A DNA stretch of 11,896 bases from Beroe ovata (Eukaryota; Ctenophora; Nuda; Beroida; Beroidae). The stretch covers positions 1 to 11,896 of the forward strand of contig CAMPET010000653.1 in NCBI GenBank assembly GCA_946803715.1, written 5' to 3'. The notes beneath the pieces are model-generated. The model worked only from the letters and a program-made list of their open reading frames with translations, was not told the origin of the DNA and searched no databases. Shown one piece after another: positions 8,817-11,896 of this stretch (its first letter is position 1; each line of letters starts with the position of its first letter). Made by a program: the position numbers and the translations under genes.

Positions 8817-11800
8817 AGTATGTTTGTTTGTGCGTATTCGGATCTATCTGTGTTTGTCAGTACGTGTCTGCGTAAACTGTGTTCCCGGTATGAGACATCT
8901 GAGAATACAGTGTGGTATTTGACAATACACATCGGAATGTCTGATATTCTCACACTGGAATGTTTGTGTGTGATCACTGATCCCGCCTCTACTACAATAA
9001 CCCCCCCTTGTTTTGTAATCACGCCTGCCGACCCGGTACATTTGATACATCGTTCTAGATCGGGTGATTGGAACCTTGCCACCTGTGTTAGATACCTAAC
9101 TCTACTCCAGTGTGTTTTGTACTCATGGCTCAATCCCCACCCTTTTTGCACGTGTAATTCTACACTGTGTTTAACACGTGTCACAGATACGCCCTCCTCT
9201 TTTCCTCTCGCTTCATAAGTCAATTCCCCGGTCACGTTGCATAATCGTCTAATTAATTAACTTAATTTCACGTTTATGATATCAACTGTTTGTGTTGTTT
9301 CTGTGTTTGTATACGGGCGTGTTTGTGTGATTGCGTTTGTGTTCCCTTTGTTTGTTTGTCTGAGCTAGGAGCTAGGTATATAGGATGTTAAAACTACAGC
9401 AATTGTACTCTATACCACCAATTATCTTCCCTTGTACAAATGATAGCTGCCGTTCAAGTGCCTTTACGCCAAGCTATCGCAATGTCTCACTAAAAACTTC
9501 TAAATGACCAAAGTGCTCTATATTTGGCGTAGAGTATTTTTTCTTCCGCTCTCCATATATTCATGTTGCAGTTTTTCAAATAGAATTACAAATTCTGTGC
9601 ACTTTCTATATGCGTGGAATAGCGGATGGAATGCTATAGGGGGTTTAAGTTTCACTATTCAGTTTAGTTGCACTATCCATTGTGAATACAATGTCACGCT
9701 CTCTCGTATTTATTGTTACCACGCCAATGTGACATGTTCCTATCTGATGTATAGCGGAGTATGTTGACAAATGTATCTCGGAATGTGGCATTTCAACATT
9801 TATCTGTGAGATCACCCTAGTTATACGCATGATTTCTTCAACTTCACCGATTGCTCCTTCATAAACTTTGCCGCCGATTCGGCAATTCGTCAGTGTTTGT
9901 GACGTATGACTGTCTAGTTGAAATTTAACATCTCTTCTATCCACCACCGTACAGATATACAGCAATGTTTCCCGCTGACGTATTCGATTTGAAGTTTTTC
10001 TCCCATACATGGTGAAATTCCACGTGCAAGTTATTGACCGAACTTTCTAGAAACTTCACATCGTGTAATCTGAATCTGTATTTCATATAGCTGTTCTAAT
10101 ATTTCACGCCGTTGCTTTCTTGCTGCAGTAATGATTGTGATTAAAGTCATTAGTCCTTGTTTTTGAAATGCTTCTCTCTGTATTTCGCCGTATAAATGAG
10201 ATACCCGATTTGCCTCTCCACTGTCTTATCTTGGTTATTTCGTAGTCTCGATCTTATCTTTGAACGATACCATAGCTAGGAGCTGCCAAGAGAGATTCCC
10301 ATGTTATTCTGATAGACTCCTGCCCCCTTCTGTTACTCTCACGCTGAACAGGAGTAAGAATAATCAGGAGCAAGGACTATTATAATCAGGAGAGCAAGCA
10401 CTATCCATCTTCTGAACTAAGTCAGGAAGTTTGTGATAATAACTAGGTGAAAAGAACAGGATCTAATTTCGATCAGAAGGAAACAACAGAGAGTGAAACA
10501 TGTCTCTGACCGGTCTCCTCCTCCTCCTCCATACTCTACCCCTCCTCGTCTCCCCCCTGACCTGCTACTCCTGCTACACCTTCTCGTCCAACTCCAGCTC
10601 TGTGTTCACCGACTTTCTCCCCCCACTCCTCATCCCCATGACACGTGACTCGTGTAACCATGGAAACACGGTCACGTGTCCGGCAGCTAGCACGTGCGTG
10701 TTCACGACACTGGGGCTGCAGTATGGCGAGGACAGGGCAGAGGTCATGACTATGGGGTGCGCGGGGGTCAGGGAGATTGTATCCTGTTCTGAGATTGAGA
10801 AGGAGTACAATCACCCTCACTTTGACCTGGACTCGTGTTCGGTGAAGCGGTGTCAGTTTGATCGATGTAACGATGGTGGTGTCATGATGTTGAGTGGTGT
10901 CAACAGCCGGTGTCAAGCGAGTGTGGTGGTGCTACTGGCGATGATGAACTGGTTGTTTCTTATGTTTTAGTCGGTAGATATTAGTTTAGATATAGATAGG
11001 AGTATCATTTTGTATATAGATGTTTTCAACGAAGATGCTGCCATACTGTGGTCACAGAGTTTACGAACTTTTTTCTTCTCTTATCTAACTTCTCTTATCT
11101 AACTTCTCTTATCTAACTTCGTTTTATCATTTCTGTATATTTTCAACCCTGTTTGTATGTTTGATATACAATGAATCAGTTTAAATTCTCTCTTCCATGG
11201 AACTTAACAAAACATGTATTTCTCGTTTCTACCCAAAACTAGATTTCCACATAAATATTAAACAAATAGATTACAATTTGTGTGATAGGTATGGCCATTT
11301 TTATCTTCTCTTCCCTCACACCCCCTTCCCTCAGTCCCGTACACCCCTCTCCCTCCTCACCCCCTCCTTTCTCTCCCCCAACCCCCTCTCTCCCCTTCTT
11401 TCTCTCCCATTCCCTAACAACCCCTCTCTCTCCCCCTCCTCTCTCCCATTCCCTCATAACCCCCTCTCTCCCCCTCCTCAACCCTCTCTCTCCTCCCCTT
11501 CCTCACTACCTCCTCTGTCTCTCCCAGGTGACATCCCTATACGACATCCACCCCACTCTGCTCTCAATCCCCGTCTTGGCAGTCCCCCTCTCCCTCCCCT
11601 CCATCTCCCACTCTACTGAGTGGAGTGCCGAGTGTCTGGATACACTCTCCACTCACCTGCCCGAGAGTGCTTCCCTCACTGTCACACCCCGTGTGTGGGG
11701 CGAGGGAGGGAAGTGTGAGGCTGATATCACCCTGGGGGAGACTGGTGTGGATCTGAAGGTTGCTATGGCAGCGCACGTGGAGAATACAGATCCCGAGTGG

Positions 11801-11857
11801 AGTCAGGAGGAAGCGCTTGCTGTGCTCGCCGCTGCTGCTGCGCAAGTGGCCCCAGAG
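1281..11857 (+). CDS. Multi-exon extended-Tudor (eTud) repeat protein, interior part of gene (22 exons)
   Basis: Seen: exons 1281-1401, 1530-1748, 1929-2102, 2238-2525, 2656-2752, 2840-2968, 3146-3279, 3460-3588, 3734-3935, 4096-4211, 4383-4589, 4681-4923, 5069-5287, 5493-5633, 5781-5883, 6004-6138, 6250-6378, 6567-6751, 6877-7149, 7323-7419, 7528-7628 and 11528-11857. Every junction is GT-AG and phases match throughout, giving 3772 nt (about 1257 codons) without a stop. Seven Tudor cores carry FVDYGN-type signatures, and most are preceded by an aromatic-R-A strand such as WYRA or YYRA and followed by a conserved proline strand. Known: eTud modules pair a Tudor barrel with a split SN-like fold and read symmetric dimethylarginine on PIWI proteins in germ granules (piRNA pathway). 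Seven or more modules suit Drosophila Tudor or TDRD6/TDRD15-like proteins better than four-module TDRD1. Inferred: orthology is unresolved because both termini are missing. Exon ends are my reading of splice sites, phase and domain alignment. Confidence 0.9.
1929..2752 (+). CDS. eTud module 2 (3 exons)
   Basis: Exons 1929-2102, 2238-2525 and 2656-2752. The first encodes the SN-like N-terminal part (TPVYCTEVTLPSGEGHVTV). The second holds a whole Tudor barrel in one exon, unlike the other modules: VGMPCTAVFADDGSWYRAEV, then VLFVDYGN with FVDYGN at 2379-2396, then LLPEQFNAPKQMISVVLEG. W, Y, F and Y sit where the aromatic cage for methylarginine is expected, and N follows. I end exon 2 at the AAG/GTGAGA donor (2525) because FLQK joined to MMVVEDELVMV aligns with FLYEFMTSIKDVVVV of module 3. 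Intron 2103-2237 is 135 nt and has no in-frame stop. Reading past 2525 instead meets a stop at 2619-2621. Confidence 0.85.
2840..3935 (+). CDS. eTud module 3 (4 exons)
   Basis: Exons 2840-2968, 3146-3279, 3460-3588 and 3734-3935. The SN-like start reads IEIGSVVYACQIDSVDAIYV. It is followed by VGQPVLAVYESELFRAVVLE, then FVDYGN at 3487-3504 and the YDVTPEEMVPPPQAIRLSLQ strand. The C-terminal SN-like half (ASAFLYEFMTSIKDVVVVDV, SVPVSLSV, VRLRLLLAGIIHD) fills the last exon. The barrel is split by an intron between the RA strand and the DYGN strand. The intron at 3280-3459 contains the palindrome array listed separately. Phase-1 introns split an Asp codon at both 2752/2840 and 2968/3146. Confidence 0.88.
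3300..3347. promoter_or_regulatory. Three-copy 17-bp palindrome array, X-box (RFX)-like
   Basis: Copies start at 3300 (GTTACCACGGTAAC), 3317 and 3334 (both GTTTCCATGGTAAC), each 17 bp apart, 20 bp inside the intron 3280-3459. The first is a perfect inverted repeat of GTTACC with a 2-bp spacer and matches the known RFX X-box pattern GTNRCC-N(0-3)-RGYAAC. The other two keep the GGTAAC half exactly. A regulatory role is inference. They could equally be a short intronic minisatellite. Confidence 0.45.
4096..4923 (+). CDS. eTud module 4 with acidic insert (3 exons)
   Basis: Exons 4096-4211, 4383-4589 and 4681-4923. QPVEVYVTHVENEHMFFG is the SN-like start. It is followed by an acidic, proline-bearing segment (VEPDEDDDPLPEGDE, then EDSPPPPAESV), the strand PGTLCVTRWEDALYRAVVI, and FIDYGN at 4687-4704. 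Ile replaces the usual Val, and the cage aromatics are otherwise kept. The intron before the DYGN strand (4590-4680, 91 bp) is among the shortest. The C-terminal half is short and basic (RPPPKLRKYKYTKPELNTEFF). I use the acceptor AG at 4381-4382 because it keeps phase 0. An alternative AG at 4353-4354 would break the frame. Confidence 0.86.
5069..5883 (+). CDS. eTud module 5 (3 exons)
   Basis: Exons 5069-5287, 5493-5633 and 5781-5883. GYVSYTLPHGQFYIQTDE is the SN-like start. An Ala-rich helix and EGAPVVGMFQGVYYRGKVVE follow, then VLFVDYGN (FVDYGN at 5499-5516), with GISCKLEGVEW after it. The last exon (CDEHLAENAALTLTP, KQFTVKAVAGEEG) aligns with the last visible exon of the window (CLDTLSTHLPESASLTVTP), which supports the acceptor at 5779-5780 over the AG at 5720-5721. 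RG replaces the usual RA before the DYGN strand. Intron 5634-5780 (147 nt) has no in-frame stop. Confidence 0.86.
5352..5445. repeat. Two-unit imperfect tandem repeat in intron
   Basis: Units of about 49 and 45 bp start at 5352 and 5401 (GTTCTTTGTTCTCGT..., each ending in TTTCATAATCCA plus a few bases). They fill the pyrimidine-rich intron 5288-5492 upstream of the DYGN exon of module 5. Confidence 0.7.
6004..7149 (+). CDS. eTud module 6 and start of module 7 (4 exons)
   Basis: Exons 6004-6138, 6250-6378, 6567-6751 and 6877-7149. The SN-like start (TNTFLSFYCSKFNSVQ, then DVCLQLEADSELLATI) leads to VPGTVCLVQDPANAASYCRA and VHFVDYGN (FVDYGN at 6632-6649). PVTSLFDIPVGVTQHPVCGI follows. Exon 6877-7149 has the C-terminal SN-like half (LQTLLNPETELSVSVLPD, LAVNIMVGG) and then begins module 7 with GAQTLLLCVANDPTDFY. 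Three consecutive phase-1 introns (5883, 6138, 6378) occur in this stretch. The cage strand reads SYCRA, with a Cys between Tyr and Arg. Confidence 0.86.
6762..6797. promoter_or_regulatory. Pair of CCATGG-centred palindromes, X-box-like
   Basis: GTTACCATGGTTAC (6762-6775) and GTTTCCATGGTAAT (6784-6797) lie 22 bp apart, 10 bp after a splice donor in intron 6752-6876. They resemble the array at 3300-3347 and single copies at 356-370 (GTTTTCCATGGCAAC) and 10655-10668 (inverted, inside the Ly6-like gene). Function unproven. Confidence 0.35.
7323..11857 (+). CDS. eTud module 7, split by a 3.9 kb intron (3 exons)
   Basis: Exons 7323-7419, 7528-7628 and 11528-11857. RPDVGTVCI/AQSPSDEAYYRAVVV leads to VRYVDYGN (YVDYGN at 7602-7619), ending NMEE at a GTAAAT donor. 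The next exon resumes with VTSLYDIHP. Joined, the order NMEEVTSLYDI aligns without gaps to NSATVTEVYDV of module 3, so the two exons belong together across 3899 bp. The last exon continues with VLAVPLSLPS, a STEWSAECLDTL helix, SASLTVTP, ADITLGETGVDLKVAM and an Ala-rich end. It closes at a GTAAAC donor, so the gene runs past the window. Tyr replaces Phe in the DYGN strand. Confidence 0.87.
7687..8500. repeat. Diverged tandem repeat, unit about 165 bp
   Basis: Homologous blocks begin with CTTACAAAT at 7687, 7852 and 8404. Each runs through a TGGA-GC(A/T)GAATCGATTCC-(G/A)TCGAAT core (near 7725, 7889 and 8442) to a TTGCTTCC or CGCTTCC stretch. The first two are 165 bp apart; the third is 552 bp further, with unassigned sequence between. 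A leader with ACACTTTCTAC and a GAAATA(C/T)GAAGAAA segment precedes the blocks at 7852 and 8404. ATCGAT recurs throughout. I see no transposase or terminal inverted repeats, so the class is unknown (satellite-like or remnant element). Confidence 0.75.
8733..8865. repeat. TG/CA microsatellite, interrupted
   Basis: The pure (TG)13 run is 8791-8816, flanked by TG-rich sequence with C and T interruptions. The open frames through it on both strands (Val/Cys-rich or His/Thr-rich) are repeat artefacts. Confidence 0.9.
9518..10225 (-). pseudogene. Antisense ORF cluster, possibly a decayed coding element
   Basis: Three stop-bounded frames run in sequence on the minus strand. One spans 10225 to 10034 (about 64 codons, including MTLITIITAARKQRREILEQ). 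One runs from an ATG at 10010 to 9645 (121 codons). One spans 9658 to 9521 (46 codons). The first and third share a frame; the middle one is shifted. The residues look protein-like rather than repetitive, but I recognise no family. The order could be one ancestral frame broken by frameshifts, or chance in purine-rich DNA. An 11-bp direct repeat AGCTAGGAGCT flanks the stretch (9363-9373 and 10274-10284), but such matches can arise by chance in 12 kb. Confidence 0.2.
10360..10404. repeat. Tandem 21/23-bp repeat upstream of the Ly6-like gene
   Basis: ATAATCAGGAGCAAGGACTAT (10360-10380) is followed by a near copy at 10382-10404 with a 2-bp insertion and one substitution. It lies about 100-140 bp upstream of the ATG at 10500. 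The second unit creates a TATAAT-like string at 10381-10386 that could sit in a core promoter; this is only a guess. Confidence 0.6.
10500..10970 (+). CDS. Ly6/uPAR (three-finger) domain protein, secreted and probably GPI-anchored
   Basis: 156 residues in a single exon. Residues 1-19 are a Leu-rich signal peptide and the mature chain starts near TCYSC. Ten domain cysteines (22, 25, 52, 60, 66, 87, 96, 113, 118, 123) follow the Ly6/uPAR plan: a C-x2-C start and a closing C-x4-C-N at residues 118-124. One NSS glycosylation sequon lies at residue 31. Residues 132-136 (small residues, then an extra Cys at 138) precede a hydrophobic tail, 140-156, that ends the protein, as in GPI-anchored members. 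Known: such proteins sit on the cell surface and act in adhesion, receptor modulation or immunity; no specific partner can be named. The ATG has A at -3. The gene lies wholly inside the long Tudor intron on the same strand and has no visible intron of its own, unlike many animal Ly6 genes. Confidence 0.88.
   Translation: MSLTGLLLLLHTLPLLVSPLTCYSCYTFSSNSSSVFTDFLPPLLIPMTRDSCNHGNTVTCPAASTCVFTTLGLQYGEDRAEVMTMGCAGVREIVSCSEIEKEYNHPHFDLDSCSVKRCQFDRCNDGGVMMLSGVNSRCQASVVVLLAMMNWLFLMF
11076..11117. repeat. 14-bp tandem triplication
   Basis: TTCTCTTATCTAAC occurs three times perfectly (11076, 11090, 11104), about 105 bp after the stop of the Ly6-like gene, so probably in its 3' untranslated region or just beyond. 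Confidence 0.9.
11257..11262 (+). terminator. Candidate polyadenylation signal for the Ly6-like gene
   Basis: ATTAAA, a known common variant of AATAAA, lies 287 bp after the stop codon in AT-rich sequence. No AATAAA was noticed between 10971 and 11257, so this is a plausible but unproven 3' end. Confidence 0.3.
11316..11527 (+). repeat. CT-rich (polypyrimidine) minisatellite before exon 11528
   Basis: About 210 nt of nearly pure C and T with local units such as TCTCTCCCATTCCCT (near 11400 and 11440) and CCCCTCTCTC. It ends in the CAG acceptor of the last exon, so it forms an unusually long pyrimidine tract. The Ser/Pro-rich frame through it is a composition artefact. Confidence 0.85.
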
Positions 11858-11874
11858 GTAAACAGTGTCAACAG

Positions 11875-11896
11875 TGTGTGTGTGTGTGTGTGTGTG
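11875..11896. repeat. TG microsatellite cut by the window end
   Basis: (TG)11 runs from 11875 to the last base, 17 bp into the intron after exon 11528-11857. Confidence 0.9.

Larger units (their letters stand above)
7629..11527 (+). other. Giant intron of the Tudor gene (host intron)
   Basis: 3899 bp with a GTAAAT donor and a CAG acceptor after a long pyrimidine tract. All other introns in the window are under 210 bp. Contents in order: a GTT-rich run (7650-7680), tandem repeats of about 165 bp (7687-8500), unassigned AT-rich sequence with no credible ORF (8500-8730), TG-rich DNA (8733-8865), unassigned sequence with a GTTT-rich patch near 9285-9360, weak antisense ORFs (9518-10225), a complete Ly6-like gene (10500-10970), a 14-bp triplet repeat (11076-11117), and CT-rich DNA (11316-11527). 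Confidence 0.8.

Noticed and set aside
8733-8865. TG repeat considered as a CRISPR-like or regulatory array
   Set aside because: Simple dinucleotide repeat without spacers, in an animal genome.
8645-9235. Overlapping open frames of about 180-200 codons on both strands
   Set aside because: They run through the TG/CA microsatellite, giving Val/Cys or His/Thr repeats, and have no domain or splice context.
10536-10916. Minus-strand frame of 126 codons opposite the Ly6-like gene
   Set aside because: It is the shadow of a strongly supported plus-strand gene and lacks any recognisable motif.
11197-11619. 140-codon plus-strand frame rich in Ser, Pro and Leu
   Set aside because: It reads the CT minisatellite and crosses into exon 11528-11857 in the wrong frame.

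Overview
This is nuclear DNA from an animal, most likely an invertebrate with a compact genome. The case rests on two things. One is a long gene split by about 20 short GT-AG introns (mostly 90-250 bp) that encodes serial extended Tudor domains. The other is a secreted ten-cysteine Ly6/uPAR-type protein. I cannot name the species from sequence alone; sponges and other early-branching or marine invertebrates would fit.

The + strand from 1281 to 11857 carries the interior of one Tudor-repeat gene, with both ends outside the window. I reconstruct 22 exons totalling 3772 nt, about 1257 codons in one continuous phase-compatible frame. They encode seven Tudor cores, each with a (F/Y)(V/I)DYGN signature (nt 1303, 2379, 3487, 4687, 5499, 6632 and 7602). 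The cores are joined by staphylococcal-nuclease-like flanking segments, giving extended Tudor (eTud) modules. Proteins of this class (Drosophila Tudor, vertebrate TDRD1/6/15) bind symmetrically dimethylated arginines of PIWI proteins and scaffold germ granules in the piRNA pathway.

The left end (1-1535) holds a near-identical duplicate of the first Tudor exon and its flanking introns, 1142 bp apart. Its coding differences are only synonymous, and an N lies where the homology ends. The two copies cannot both be spliced in without a frameshift. Unmerged haplotypes or a mutually exclusive exon are the main explanations.

The seventh Tudor core is interrupted by a 3.9 kb intron (7629-11527), far longer than the others. 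It contains diverged tandem repeats of about 165 bp, a TG microsatellite, a weak antisense ORF cluster, and a complete intronless same-strand gene at 10500-10970. That gene encodes a 156-residue protein with a signal peptide, a ten-cysteine Ly6/uPAR domain and a C-terminal GPI-anchor-type tail. The intron ends in a pyrimidine tract of about 200 nt just before the last visible Tudor exon.

Two sequence-level patterns cut across the window. CACGTG is strongly over-represented (23 sites in 11.9 kb). Palindromic GTTACC/GGTAAC motifs that resemble RFX X-boxes recur, including a three-copy 17-bp array in one intron. I see no rRNA, tRNA, CRISPR array or intact transposase.
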